Of a stretch of DNA of 35,447 nt, positions 1-8,825 are shown one piece after another. The notes below the pieces were generated by a model. That model saw only the letters and a program-made list of their open reading frames with translations, was not told where the DNA came from and ran no database searches. The stretch's first letter is position 1, and each line of letters starts with the position of its first letter. The position numbers were made by a program, and so were the translations under genes. Source of the DNA: an uncultured Rhodospirillales bacterium (GTDB taxonomy: Bacteria > Pseudomonadota > Alphaproteobacteria > Kiloniellales > Kiloniellaceae); the NCBI GenBank assembly GCA_913060675.1, contig CAJXUS010000043.1, forward strand, positions 1 to 35,447, read 5' to 3'.

Positions 1-188
1 CTTAATTCTCACTTATGAAAAGAGGGTGGTGTCAGATCAAGTCGGAACTAATTCAAAAAAGAAGGCCTCCATCTGCCCGACACAAAAGAATTACCCACTT
101 CGCTCTTCAATTCGCCGTAGGTAATCCTTGTCCTTATGGTAGCGAAGAAAACACCCATACTCCTGCACCCCCCTCTAAGCTAGAATAC

Positions 189-1292
189 TTAAAACTGTGG
201 GCGAGGAGCACCTTTTCGTTTTAGATTAGGGATAAATTTCGGATGATTAGAGACCCAGTTAGACACCCCCTCTTCGACTTTCTTTATTTGAGTTGGGCTC
301 AGTTGAAAATCGATAATATCGATTAACTCTAAAGCCTTAGCGTCTTCATATGCATTGGCGATACTCAGCCATGTATACGCTTTTACAAAATCTTGTTTAA
401 CCCCATTTCCAATAGCATAGCGTAAACCTAATGCAGATTGTGCTTGAGGAAACCCTCTTAAAGCCGCTTTTTCGTACCATCTAAAGGCGATTAGGTCATC
501 TTGCGGTGCATCATTCCCTTTTTCATACATAAGGGCAATTTGGTATTGTGCCTCTTGATACCCATCAAGAGCCAAAGGATAAATTATTGCAAAAGCGGTA
601 TTCATATCCCCTTTAGTATAAGAGTCTAAGCCGCTTTTAAAATCCCATCTTAGTAAACTTGCGGGTTTGGATGTAATTGAGTTTGGGTTGAGCAACACAT
701 CGGCAAGCTTTTTTGCTTCCGATATTTGATGGGGTGCCATGAAGTTAGAAAGAACCTTCAATTTACGCCCGGCAGTCACATGTCCATTTGAATCCGCATT
801 TAAGAGCCAAGCATAAGAGTGAACATAATTGCGTGTAAAATATTTTACGTAAAATACTCCAAGATCGTGTTGTGCTTCGACCAAGCCTTGCTTAGCTGCC
901 TTATCATACCATTTGATAGCAACCTCAGTACTCTTCAGCCCAAACATTCCAACTGAAGCTATCAAGCCAAGTTTATGTTGTGCTTTAGCGTAACCTTTTT
1001 CTGCTGCTAATCTATACCAGCGATAAGCCTCTTTTCCTTTCCCCTCAGGTCCACCACGTTCTTTGAAGTAAATTGTTGCAAGTTCGTATTGAGATTCAAC
1101 ATGTCCTTGTTCTGCAAGCTCAATAAAAATAACCTCTGCAGTGTCTCGATCACCCTTTTTTAACGCAACCACGGCCTTTTCGAATTTACTCTCGATTAGG
1201 GTATTTTGAAGAGAACTAATAGCTCTAACTGGTTTTGTCGTTATTCCATAAACAAGTAACAATGAAATGGCCGCGATAACGAAATGTTTCAT
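189..1292 (-). CDS. Sel1-repeat (SLR/TPR-like) periplasmic protein
   Basis: 367 aa. The N-terminus is a hydrophobic signal peptide (about residues 1-24, ending near PVRA), so export to the periplasm is likely. The rest is a chain of Sel1-like repeats with the usual spacing of A-x2-G-x4-AQ-x2-LG-x2-Y, clearest around the segments AEQGHVESQYELA, AEKGYAKAQHKLG, AKQGLVEAQHDLG, ALDGYQEAQYQIA and ALRGFPQAQSALG. The last full repeat is followed by the common KAYTWLSIANAY helix. Sel1 proteins are scaffolds for protein-protein contacts, often in envelope or signalling processes; no enzymatic motif is visible. The gene reads on the minus strand and appears to be monocistronic. It looks AT-richer than the helicase downstream. 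The family call is firm; the cellular role is unknown. Confidence 0.88.
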   Translation of the reverse strand: MKHFVIAAISLLLVYGITTKPVRAISSLQNTLIESKFEKAVVALKKGDRDTAEVIFIELAEQGHVESQYELATIYFKERGGPEGKGKEAYRWYRLAAEKGYAKAQHKLGLIASVGMFGLKSTEVAIKWYDKAAKQGLVEAQHDLGVFYVKYFTRNYVHSYAWLLNADSNGHVTAGRKLKVLSNFMAPHQISEAKKLADVLLNPNSITSKPASLLRWDFKSGLDSYTKGDMNTAFAIIYPLALDGYQEAQYQIALMYEKGNDAPQDDLIAFRWYEKAALRGFPQAQSALGLRYAIGNGVKQDFVKAYTWLSIANAYEDAKALELIDIIDFQLSPTQIKKVEEGVSNWVSNHPKFIPNLKRKGAPRPQF

Positions 1293-1350
1293 ATTGATGA
1301 CCCGATAGTTTCTGTAACTCTTGAAAAGTGATTACTCAATCTAGACCTCA

Positions 1351-1709
1351 TTACTCCTCAACAAACCGCCAACTATCAGCCCCGTCGAACTTACGGATTT
1401 TGATATCTGCAGCCTCAATACGGTCGAACAATCGGGCGTTGACGGCGATGCGTGGATCTGATGTCCTTCTACGCTGCTCCAATGGGTCACGCAGCCACAT
1501 GAAGTACAGTGATGAAAGTCGATGGTTTCATCGCCCCATCTATAGGCTTTGGTGGCGCCGGGTTCGCATTCCACGGTAACTTTTTCCGGCGTATAATGAC
1601 ACCAAAGCGTGCCGTAGCGGTGGCAAAGCGAACAGTTGCAACTTACCAGGAATGCTGGTTTTTCAGAAACAGTGATCCGAACGGCTTTACAATGACATGT
1701 GGCTTCCAA
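1351..1709 (-). pseudogene. GFA/CENP-V family zinc protein, frameshifted
   Basis: The reading frame from ATG 1709 gives a typical glutathione-dependent formaldehyde-activating (GFA, Mss4-like fold) N-terminus with the zinc ligands C5, C7, C24, C26, C29, C68, C71 and C73, followed by GCVTHWSSV. After that the open frame (ending at 1341) loses all family resemblance. One frame over, the DNA encodes RTSDPRIAVNARLFD, then IEAADIKIRKFDGADSWRF and a TAA at 1353-1351, which is the normal GFA C-terminus. The span 1351-1709 is 359 nt, one short of a multiple of three. One base is therefore missing near 1467-1468; restoring it would give ...SSVDRTSDPRIAV. Either a real pseudogene or an assembly error. 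GFA proteins are zinc-binding, and many do not act on formaldehyde. Confidence 0.82.
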
Positions 1710-2028
1710 TGCCTTCTCCTGTGTCGACGTTAATGATAATAAAAATATTTGTGACAGAGCCTAACTAATCTCTTTACGTAAAGAAAGCGGTAGGGATTTA
1801 TCTGTAAGCTTTACATCCCAGACGACACCAAGTACAACGGCGCCAGCATTAACGACACGATAAGACCTCACGGCCGCCCACAGTGAATTGCGGCCTATAA
1901 CTTTACTTATTATTGCAGCGCCTTAAAATGATGCCATCAAACTGATGGCCCTTGCCGCGCAGCCAGAACGTCCTCCGGAACGACAAAAGCCGGGAAAGTT
2001 CTGTTTCATACTCAGAGAGAAAAAGAAC
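1710..2028. other. intergenic region, 5' leader of the DEAD-box helicase
   Basis: 319 nt without a convincing gene. It contains two short inverted repeats: GGCCGC (1872-1877) with GCGGCC (1890-1895), and GCCATCA (1933-1939) with TGATGGC (1943-1949) separated by AAC. The second would form a tight hairpin in the helicase leader. CsdA-type helicase genes often have long structured leaders, but I see no recognisable riboregulator here. Confidence 0.4.
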
Positions 2029-4920
2029 ATGTCTAATTCGGAAACCCCGGTAAATGACGAAAACGCAAATGACGACAAAGTAAATGAAGAAAAAGTAGCC
2101 GCTAAACCGAAAAAAGTGGCAAAGGCTAAAGCGCCCGCAAAAGCTAAGGCTGAAACGAAAGCCAAAACTGAAACAAAAGCGAAGGCTAAGCCTAAGCCTA
2201 AGGCTAAAGCCCCAACAAAAGCTAAAGCTAAAGCTGAAGCTGAAACGGCAGAAAAAGCTGACAAGCCCAAGAAAGTTGCTAAACCTAAAAAAGTAGCTGA
2301 GGCTTCAACCGACACTGAGACAAAAACTAAAGCTGTTAAAGCCAAAAAAGAAGCGAAGCCTAAGGCAGCTTCCAAAACCTCATCAAAAACGACAAAAGCT
2401 AAAAAAACTGTTGAGGCTCCTGCAACCGAAGCAGTAGAAGAAGAAAAAATTGTTGAGCCTGTTCAAGCTGTAGAAGCAGAGACTGCTCCAGCGGACGCCC
2501 CCTCAGCTGCCGCGCCAGAAGAAACACAAGAAGAAATCACCGAAGTAGAAGCTCCAGTAGAAGCAGAACCTGTGATCGAGAGCGATCCGTTTGAAGGTGT
2601 GCACCCTGCTCTTGCAATAGCTCTTGGAAAAAAAGGCTATAAAGCTTTAACACCTGTGCAGAAAGCTGTGCTTGCTCCTGAACTTCGCGATGCTGATGCC
2701 TTGGTTTCTGCCCAAACAGGTTCTGGTAAGACTGTTGCTTTTGGTATTTCGCTGGCACCAACCTTGCTCGGCGACGATGACCGTTTCAAACGTGCTTCTG
2801 CACCTCTTGCCCTGATCATTACACCAACACGCGAACTTGCCCTTCAGGTAATGCGCGAGTTGGAGTGGCTCTATGCAAATACTGGCGCACACACAGCGAC
2901 CTGTGTTGGTGGCATGGATATGCGTGCAGAACGTAGCGCGCTTAATCGCGGCGCTCACATCGTTGTTGGTACGCCGGGTCGTCTACGCGATCACATCGAA
3001 CGCGGTTCCTTGAACATCAGCGCGCTTCGCGCAGTGGTTTTGGATGAAGCCGATGAGATGCTTGATCTCGGTTTCCGTGATGATCTTGAGTACATGCTCG
3101 ACACCACACCTAAAGAACGTCGTACTCTGATGTTCTCTGCAACAGTTCCGCGCTCTATCGGTATGCTTGCCAAACGCTATCAGCGTAATGCGGTGCGTGT
3201 CAGCACAAAAGCCGAAGAAAAACAGCATAGCGATATTGAATATCGCGCCTTAACAGTTGCCCCTAACGATAAAGAAAACGCAATCCTTAACCTGATCCGT
3301 TTTTACGAACCTAAAAATGCGATCGTATTCTGTGCAACGCGAGCCACGGTAAACCACATGGTAAGCCGCTTTGCTAATCGTGGGTTTGCAGTCGTGGCGT
3401 TGTCTGGTGAATTGAGCCAGAACTTGCGTAGTCACGCGATCCAGTCTTTGCGTGATGGTCGTGCACAGGTTTGTATCGCAACAGACGTTGCCGCGCGTGG
3501 GCTGGATTTGCCAGACTTGGAATTGGTGGTTCATGCCGATATTCCTAAAAGTCGCGAGCCTCTATTACACAGATCAGGTCGTACCGGCCGTGCAGGTCGT
3601 AAGGGTATTTCTGCACTGATCGTACCTTACAACTGGCGCAAACGTACCGAACGTTTGCTTGATAGTGCCAAAGTAAATGCGACTTGGGCTAATCCACCAT
3701 CAGTCGACGAGATCATCCAGCGTGACCGCGAACGTTTCCTCGCCACACCGACACTTATTGAGCCTGTAAAAGACGACGAAAAGTCTTTTGTAAAAGAACT
3801 TTTAGAAAAACACGGCGCAGAACAAATTGCTGCCGCTTTGATCCGTACCCAAAATGCTGGGCGTCCAGCACCGGAAGAGCTTATCACTCGTTCCGATAGA
3901 GGTGGCCGAGACCGTGACGACCGCAATGAGCGTGGTAGCAGAGATAGAGATCGTGGTAGAGACAGAGATGACCGCGGTGGAGACAGAGGCGGTGATCGTA
4001 GTGGGGATCGTGGCGGCGATGGTGGCGGTAGAGGCCGTAATGATAACTTTGGTGCCACGCGCAAAGAACGTGTAGATTTTGAAGACGGCGTCTGGATTTC
4101 CATGACGGTTGGTCGCAAACACACGGCCGATCCTAAATGGCTTCTGCCAATGGTATGTCGCGCAGGCTGCATCACCAAAAATGAAATCGGTGCTATCCGC
4201 ATCCACATGGCGGAAACCCATGTAGAGTTGACCCCTAAGGGCGCTGAGAAGTTCTTTGAAACTATTGGCGGCAACAACCGGATTGAAAAGACCATTACCG
4301 TCAAACGTCTCGAAGGTATTCCCGAAGAGCCTGATGATGTCATGGACGACAAAGACGCCAAAGGCTTTCACCGTCAGCCGCGTGACAGCAAAAAGCAAAA
4401 GCCGTTCCGCGATAACTTCAACAGAAGCGATCGTAGCAAAGAATACAGTAACCGGGCTGCTGAAGGTAAAGATTTTGGCAACAAAGAAGAAAAGTCCGGT
4501 GAAAAGAAATTTGGCGATAAGAAATTTGGTGACAAACCTTTCGCCAAAAAGAAATTCGGTGATCGTAAAGCTGGTGAACGTGATTATGCCAACAAAAGCG
4601 GCAAACCTAAATCAAAAGGTAAATTTGGTTCTGACGGGAAGTTCAATGATCCGCAGGCCGATGGCGCTAAAAAAACCTGGTTTGAGGATGGCGTAGATAG
4701 CGCTGAAGGTCGCGGCGATTCAAGGGGTGAACAAGCAGATAAACCAAGAAGCTATAAAGGTCCCAAGGGCGGAAGAAAATCTTACGAAAATAAAACCGCT
4801 AACCGCTCAGGTAACAATGGTGCCTTTGGCAAACCCTTCAAAGGCAAGGGCGGTAAGCCGACAAGTGACAATACCGGGTCTTCTACGCTAAAACGTAAAA
4901 GTCCTCCTAAAAAAGACTAA
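2029..4920 (+). CDS. deaD: DEAD-box ATP-dependent RNA helicase with DbpA-like RNA-binding domain (CsdA/DeaD type)
   Basis: 963 aa from ATG 2029, chosen because a purine-rich ribosome site (AGAGAGAAAA) lies just upstream; an earlier in-frame ATG at 1945 would add 28 unlikely residues. Residues 1 to about 185 are a Lys/Ala/Glu-rich low-complexity tail. The helicase core follows: Q-motif region, motif I AQTGSGKT (228-235, Lys234), PTRELALQV, TPGRLRDH, DEAD at 339-342, SAT, and the motif VI segment HRSGRTGRAGRKG. A DbpA-type RNA-binding domain sits at about 680-750 after an Arg/Asp/Gly-rich linker. The tail is Lys/Gly-rich with imperfect KKFGDK repeats. The family unwinds structured RNA in ribosome assembly, translation and RNA decay, often in the cold. 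It is followed by an intrinsic terminator and is probably monocistronic. Family confidence is high; the paralogue name (deaD/csdA) is by domain layout. Confidence 0.93.
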   Translation: MSNSETPVNDENANDDKVNEEKVAAKPKKVAKAKAPAKAKAETKAKTETKAKAKPKPKAKAPTKAKAKAEAETAEKADKPKKVAKPKKVAEASTDTETKTKAVKAKKEAKPKAASKTSSKTTKAKKTVEAPATEAVEEEKIVEPVQAVEAETAPADAPSAAAPEETQEEITEVEAPVEAEPVIESDPFEGVHPALAIALGKKGYKALTPVQKAVLAPELRDADALVSAQTGSGKTVAFGISLAPTLLGDDDRFKRASAPLALIITPTRELALQVMRELEWLYANTGAHTATCVGGMDMRAERSALNRGAHIVVGTPGRLRDHIERGSLNISALRAVVLDEADEMLDLGFRDDLEYMLDTTPKERRTLMFSATVPRSIGMLAKRYQRNAVRVSTKAEEKQHSDIEYRALTVAPNDKENAILNLIRFYEPKNAIVFCATRATVNHMVSRFANRGFAVVALSGELSQNLRSHAIQSLRDGRAQVCIATDVAARGLDLPDLELVVHADIPKSREPLLHRSGRTGRAGRKGISALIVPYNWRKRTERLLDSAKVNATWANPPSVDEIIQRDRERFLATPTLIEPVKDDEKSFVKELLEKHGAEQIAAALIRTQNAGRPAPEELITRSDRGGRDRDDRNERGSRDRDRGRDRDDRGGDRGGDRSGDRGGDGGGRGRNDNFGATRKERVDFEDGVWISMTVGRKHTADPKWLLPMVCRAGCITKNEIGAIRIHMAETHVELTPKGAEKFFETIGGNNRIEKTITVKRLEGIPEEPDDVMDDKDAKGFHRQPRDSKKQKPFRDNFNRSDRSKEYSNRAAEGKDFGNKEEKSGEKKFGDKKFGDKPFAKKKFGDRKAGERDYANKSGKPKSKGKFGSDGKFNDPQADGAKKTWFEDGVDSAEGRGDSRGEQADKPRSYKGPKGGRKSYENKTANRSGNNGAFGKPFKGKGGKPTSDNTGSSTLKRKSPPKKD

Positions 4921-4937
4921 CGAGATAATTAATCTCG
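4921..4937. repeat. small hairpin immediately after helicase stop
   Basis: CGAGAT and ATCTCG flank AATTA directly after the TAA of the helicase gene. It has no T-run of its own and precedes the stronger terminator at 4946. Confidence 0.5.
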
Positions 4938-4945
4938 GCTAAATT

Positions 4946-4990
4946 AAGAGGAACAGCGGATAAAGTCCTGAAGCTGTTCCTCTTTTTATT
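4946..4990 (+). terminator. rho-independent terminator of the helicase gene
   Basis: Perfect 12-bp arms: AAGAGGAACAGC (4946-4957) and GCTGTTCCTCTT (4973-4984), with a 15-nt loop, followed by TTTATTTC. It ends the helicase transcript. Confidence 0.88.
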
Positions 4991-5124
4991 TCTACTGTAT
5001 TTATTGAACACTTTCAAAACACACATCTACTGGTTATCATAACCTTACAAATAAATACCATAACGGTTATTTTAGCCGCATATTTCGACTATGTATTCAG
5101 GCTAAATACTCGGGGGACATTATT

Positions 5125-5610
5125 ATGATAGAAAAAACAGGCCGTACCGCCACACTTGTCCCCATGGCAGAGGCAGATTATGAAGCGTGGAAAATGCATG
5201 GCATCAAAGCTTTTGCCGATGACAAACAACAATCTGGCTATAGCGCCGAACAAGCCTTGAAACTCTCACAAGAGTCACACGAAAGTGGCCTACCCCAGGG
5301 ACTAAAAACCCCTGACAATTACATCTTCACCATACTCAATGCTGCCGAACAACCCGTCGGCGCGACCTGGTTCGCAGTAAAAGAACATTACGGTAAAAAA
5401 TCCGCTTTTATCTACGACATCGAGATCGACCTCGCCAACCGTGGTAAAGGCCTGGGCCGTGCGACCATGACGGCCCTTGAGGATGAAGTAAAAAAGCTCG
5501 GCATTGACAAAATTGGCCTTCACGTCTTCGCCTTCAACAAAACCGCCCACGCCCTTTACGCTTCCCTAGGTTACAAGACTACAGATATCACTATGGAAAA
5601 GGCTGTATAA
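5125..5610 (+). CDS. GNAT-family N-acetyltransferase
   Basis: 161 aa. The GNAT fold is visible from the acetyl-CoA pyrophosphate-binding loop RGKGLG (residues 106-111) in motif A, preceded by the beta-strand KSAFIYDIEID and followed by helix ATMTALEDEV. Motif B is seen in GLHVFAFNKTAHALYASLGY near the C-terminus. The start ATG follows a GGGGGA ribosome site. The enzyme transfers an acetyl group from acetyl-CoA to an amine, but the substrate cannot be told from sequence. The first 60 residues (EADYEAWKMHGIKAF...) resemble the helical arm of small-molecule GNATs. It ends 7 bp from the convergent gene at 5618 and stands alone on its strand. Confidence 0.88.
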   Translation: MIEKTGRTATLVPMAEADYEAWKMHGIKAFADDKQQSGYSAEQALKLSQESHESGLPQGLKTPDNYIFTILNAAEQPVGATWFAVKEHYGKKSAFIYDIEIDLANRGKGLGRATMTALEDEVKKLGIDKIGLHVFAFNKTAHALYASLGYKTTDITMEKAV

Positions 5611-5617
5611 TTCTGGG

Positions 5618-6052
5618 TTATTTTTGGCCCACCAAACGTTCAACTTCTGAGATAATTTGATCACTTAATTCCAATGGACATCCCCAGTAATCAAAGATTC
5701 CTCCGTCATTTGAGTTTTGCCCACAAACAACAAAGACACCTGTACCAAACAGGGTTTTCAAATGCATTGCGAGCCAGCCGACAAAACCGGAATTATCAGC
5801 ACCATTTGGGAAGTGAAAACGCCAAATAGCGAACTGTTCTTCATTCGGATCATCACGTTCTATAAGTTGGCTCCACACTTGATCATCACGAACAAGAGCA
5901 AGAGCTTTTTCATCAGCACGCGACTTAAATTCACCTAAAGGAAATTCTTCAAAAATATAAGCCCCCTTGTAAACAGTTAAGCGAGTTTCTTGAATAACAC
6001 GCTCAAGCCGCATTGCTATTTCTGATGAAGTTTCATGAGAGATATTAACCAT
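5618..6052 (-). CDS. conserved hypothetical protein (DUF6196-like)
   Basis: 144 aa, soluble, with no signal peptide or membrane segment. The sequence has conserved-looking blocks, for example DEKALALVRDDQVWSQL, FHFPNGADNSGFVGWLA and GTGVFVVCGQNSNDGGIFDYWGCP. I recall these from a small widespread family listed as DUF6196; this assignment is from memory and not checked. No function is known to me. The gene is convergent with the acetyltransferase and has no obvious operon partner. Translation starts at the ATG at 6052. Confidence 0.7.
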   Translation of the reverse strand: MVNISHETSSEIAMRLERVIQETRLTVYKGAYIFEEFPLGEFKSRADEKALALVRDDQVWSQLIERDDPNEEQFAIWRFHFPNGADNSGFVGWLAMHLKTLFGTGVFVVCGQNSNDGGIFDYWGCPLELSDQIISEVERLVGQK

Positions 6053-6217
6053 TTCATGTTCTTTTCAATTCGTTGGATAGATCTTAAATATGTAATGAAT
6101 AAGAGGAAGACTGAGGGTAATATAAAATGATTGTTGTACTTTCAGCTAATTATATTTTGCCAAAATCGCTATCTAAAAATTATCTTTTCCAATTCCCTTT
6201 TATTAAAGAAATATCGT

Positions 6218-7684
6218 CTATAACAATGTTTCCAATACCTCGAATACCTTGGGGTCTTGGGCTTGAGCGGCGTTAAAGCGCATAAATCTATCGGCCGTAT
6301 TGTTCAGACTAAAGACACTTCCGGGGGCCAACACTATGTTTTGGGCGAGAGCTCGTTGAGCGAGGTTAGCACCATCAACACCCTCTGGTAACTCACACCA
6401 TAAAAACATACCACCTCGAGGCTCCACCCATGGCTTTATGCCGAGCTTGGCTAAGCGTGCCGAGGTTATGCTCATTGCACCAGCCAAACGGGTTCTGAGC
6501 GCATCTAAGTGCTTTCGATAGGCCCCATCCTTTAACACCGTTAGCACCAATTCTGCCGCGAAATGGCCTGCGCCAAATGAAGTCGCAATACGTAGGTCAA
6601 CCAAGCCATCAATCCATTCCGGACGGGCGATGATATAACCGCAGCGCACTGAGGCCGACAGGGTCTTTGAGAACGAACCGATATGCACCACGCGATCCAA
6701 GCCATCAAAAGCCGCGTATCTTGGCGCGGGTTCAGGCTCCAGGTCGGCAAAGATATCATCTTCTATAATGGTGAGGTCGTGTTGCTCTGCCAGTCTGAGA
6801 ACGCGGTGAGCCACCACAGGTGATAAAGTCGCGCCCGTAGGATTATGAAGACCCGAGTTGGTGATATAGAGCCTAGGCTTGTGTTCCTTCAGGGCCTGTT
6901 CAAATTGGTCCAAATCAGGGCCGTTAGGCGTAAACGGCACCGACACGACTTTGGCCCGGTGCGCGCGAAGTAGGGCGTGAAAGTTAAAGTAACAGGGATC
7001 ATCAACAATCACGCAATCACCCGGCTCCAGCAAATAACGACAGAGTTGATCGATGGCCTGTGTTCCTGAACCAGTGAGAATAATCTGGTCAGGGCTGGCA
7101 TCAATGCCATAGGTCGCTGCCCGACGCGCAAGGAACTGTCGCATTTCAGAAAGCCCTAACGGGGAACCATATTCAGTCAAAATGGCATCATTGGCACGTG
7201 AAAGGCTCCGCAACGCCTTTCGAATAGGGACCTCTGGCATCCATGACGCTGGCATCCAGCCGCATCCGGGCTTGAGATATTGTTCACCTGCTTCCAGTGA
7301 TTGCCGCGACACCCAAAGTGGATCAACTTCACGGTCCAGCTTTGGCCCTATTTCAGCCAGGGTTAAAGGTGTAAGGTGTCCGGAATTATTACCCGACATT
7401 TGACTGGTAACAAAAAATCCGGACCCACGCCGGGAGAGAATGACCCCCTCAGCAGACAGTCGGTCATAAGCTTCAACCACCGTGGATTTGGAAACCTGCA
7501 TTACCTCTGCAAAGCTCCGAATTGAAGGTAATTTTGCACCAGGCACCAGTGTACGAGCAGAAATACGCTGCTTAATCGCCTGCATCACCTGTTCCACCAA
7601 GGTCCTTGCCAAAGGATGAGTTTCAATATCACCCGTTCTCTTATCGTCTAATCTCTGGTCACCTAATCTCTCGTCACTCGCCAT
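6218..7684 (-). CDS. MocR-type PLP-dependent transcriptional regulator (GntR HTH + aminotransferase fold)
   Basis: 488 aa. Residues about 25-95 form a GntR winged helix (LVPGAKLPSIRSFAEVMQVSKSTVVEAYDRLSAEG then RRGSGFFV). The rest is a class I aminotransferase-like domain with the PLP-binding lysine in SFSKTL (Lys340), plus TNSGLHNPTGA and DDPCYFN segments typical of fold type I. MocR proteins such as PdxR, GabR and TauR sense an amine or PLP through this domain and often control the divergent gene. Here it is divergent from an EamA exporter and a LysE exporter with an inverted repeat in between (7705-7736), so it probably regulates amino-acid or metabolite export. The effector is unknown. 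Confidence 0.93.
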   Translation of the reverse strand: MASDERLGDQRLDDKRTGDIETHPLARTLVEQVMQAIKQRISARTLVPGAKLPSIRSFAEVMQVSKSTVVEAYDRLSAEGVILSRRGSGFFVTSQMSGNNSGHLTPLTLAEIGPKLDREVDPLWVSRQSLEAGEQYLKPGCGWMPASWMPEVPIRKALRSLSRANDAILTEYGSPLGLSEMRQFLARRAATYGIDASPDQIILTGSGTQAIDQLCRYLLEPGDCVIVDDPCYFNFHALLRAHRAKVVSVPFTPNGPDLDQFEQALKEHKPRLYITNSGLHNPTGATLSPVVAHRVLRLAEQHDLTIIEDDIFADLEPEPAPRYAAFDGLDRVVHIGSFSKTLSASVRCGYIIARPEWIDGLVDLRIATSFGAGHFAAELVLTVLKDGAYRKHLDALRTRLAGAMSITSARLAKLGIKPWVEPRGGMFLWCELPEGVDGANLAQRALAQNIVLAPGSVFSLNNTADRFMRFNAAQAQDPKVFEVLETLL

Positions 7685-7704
7685 CTGTACTTACTCTGTT
7701 ACCA

Positions 7705-7736
7705 ATACAGTTTAAACAAATTGTACTGAACTGTAT
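7705..7736. promoter_or_regulatory. inverted repeat, likely MocR operator
   Basis: ATACAGTT (7705-7712) and AACTGTAT (7729-7736) are perfect 8-bp arms 16 nt apart. They are flanked by CCA on the left and TGG on the right, so the symmetry extends if a one-base offset is allowed. The site lies 21-52 bp upstream of the MocR start codon and between the divergent genes, as expected for an autoregulated MocR operator. Confidence 0.6.
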
Positions 7737-7849
7737 CTGGTTAAACTCTCTCTCGCAACCTACATAGAAACGGTGACAGAGAAACATAATTGAAATCGAA
7801 TGAGATTAAAGAGCTGGCAGTTATATAGGCTCAAATGGGTGGTGGTGAT

Positions 7850-8815
7850 ATGAACAAGACAACAAGTGGATGGATCTGTGGTTTCTTAGGCATGCTGATT
7901 TTCAGTGGCTCTCTGCCAGCAACAAGGGCTGCCGTGGCCTCGTTTGATCCGCTATTTCTCACTCTCGCCCGAGCAAGCATTGCTTCCCTATTAGCCCTTG
8001 CCCTACTTCTGGCCTTTAAGGAAAAGCGGCCCGCTAAAGAAGACCTTCTCTCTCTTGTGATCGTTGCCAGCGGCGTCGTTATCGGTTTCCCACTGCTCAC
8101 AGCTTTCGCCTTACAAACTGTCACCTCAGCCCACTCGACCGTGTTTATTGGCCTGCTGCCTTTGGCAACGGCGATATTTGGGGTATTACGCGGGGGCGAA
8201 AGCCCCCGCCCTGTTTTTTGGATCTTCTCTGGACTTGGATCAGCTCTTGTTGCTGGTTACGCGCTTACTCAAAATCTCGGGCCACAAAACCTCGGCGGAA
8301 CAGGCTTTGCCGATATCCTCATGTTTATAGCCATTATCCTTTGTGGATTGGCATACGCTGAAGGAGCAAAACTGTCTCGTAAACTCGGCGGTTGGCAGGT
8401 GATATCCTGGGCTCTGGTGCTCTCGCTCCCGCTTATGGCACCGCTCACGATCTATACCATGCCCGCTTCTTTTGTCGGCATTGAACAGTCCGCCTGGATT
8501 GGTCTGGCTTATATATCGCTCTTTAGCATGTTGATCGGCTTTATTTTCTGGTACCGCGGCTTGGCTCAAGGTGGCATCGCAGCCGTTGGACAATTACAGT
8601 TATTACAGCCTTTCTTTGGCCTCGTGCTTGCCGCAGGACTTTTGGGAGAGACCGTGAGTTGGTCTATGATTACGGTCACAGGTGCTGTGGTGTTCTGTGT
8701 CGCCGGAGCCAAGCGATTTGCCAAAAGACAAGGCACCAATTCAGCTGCAAAAATTGGTCTTATGAAACAAGCCCCTTTACCGAACAAACTTTCCGCAATC
8801 CAAACTGAGAGATAA
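7850..8815 (+). CDS. EamA/DMT-family transporter
   Basis: 321 aa from ATG 7850, preceded by GGTGGTGG; an upstream ATG at 7835 in the same frame is possible. The protein has about ten hydrophobic segments in two EamA repeats (about 5-140 and 155-290). It has the usual family features: PATRAAVASFDPLFLTLARASIASLLALALL early, and GFIFWYRGLAQGGIAAVGQLQLLQPFFGLVLAAGLLGE in the second repeat. Members are inner-membrane exporters of amino acids and other metabolites. It is followed after 10 bp by a LysE-type exporter, so the two are probably cotranscribed, and it is divergent from the MocR regulator. Substrate unknown. Confidence 0.9.
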   Translation: MNKTTSGWICGFLGMLIFSGSLPATRAAVASFDPLFLTLARASIASLLALALLLAFKEKRPAKEDLLSLVIVASGVVIGFPLLTAFALQTVTSAHSTVFIGLLPLATAIFGVLRGGESPRPVFWIFSGLGSALVAGYALTQNLGPQNLGGTGFADILMFIAIILCGLAYAEGAKLSRKLGGWQVISWALVLSLPLMAPLTIYTMPASFVGIEQSAWIGLAYISLFSMLIGFIFWYRGLAQGGIAAVGQLQLLQPFFGLVLAAGLLGETVSWSMITVTGAVVFCVAGAKRFAKRQGTNSAAKIGLMKQAPLPNKLSAIQTER

Positions 8816-8825
8816 GGCCGATATA

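Noticed and set aside
15..224. 69-aa open frame at the window start
   Set aside because: No family resemblance, and it runs into the antisense of the Sel1 gene.
1923..2375. 150-aa antisense frame over the helicase N-terminus
   Set aside because: It is the reverse of the Lys/Ala-rich low-complexity coding region.
3627..4361. 244-aa antisense open frame in the helicase gene
   Set aside because: It mirrors the Arg/Asp/Gly-rich coding repeats and has a Ser/Pro/Leu-rich composition with no domain.
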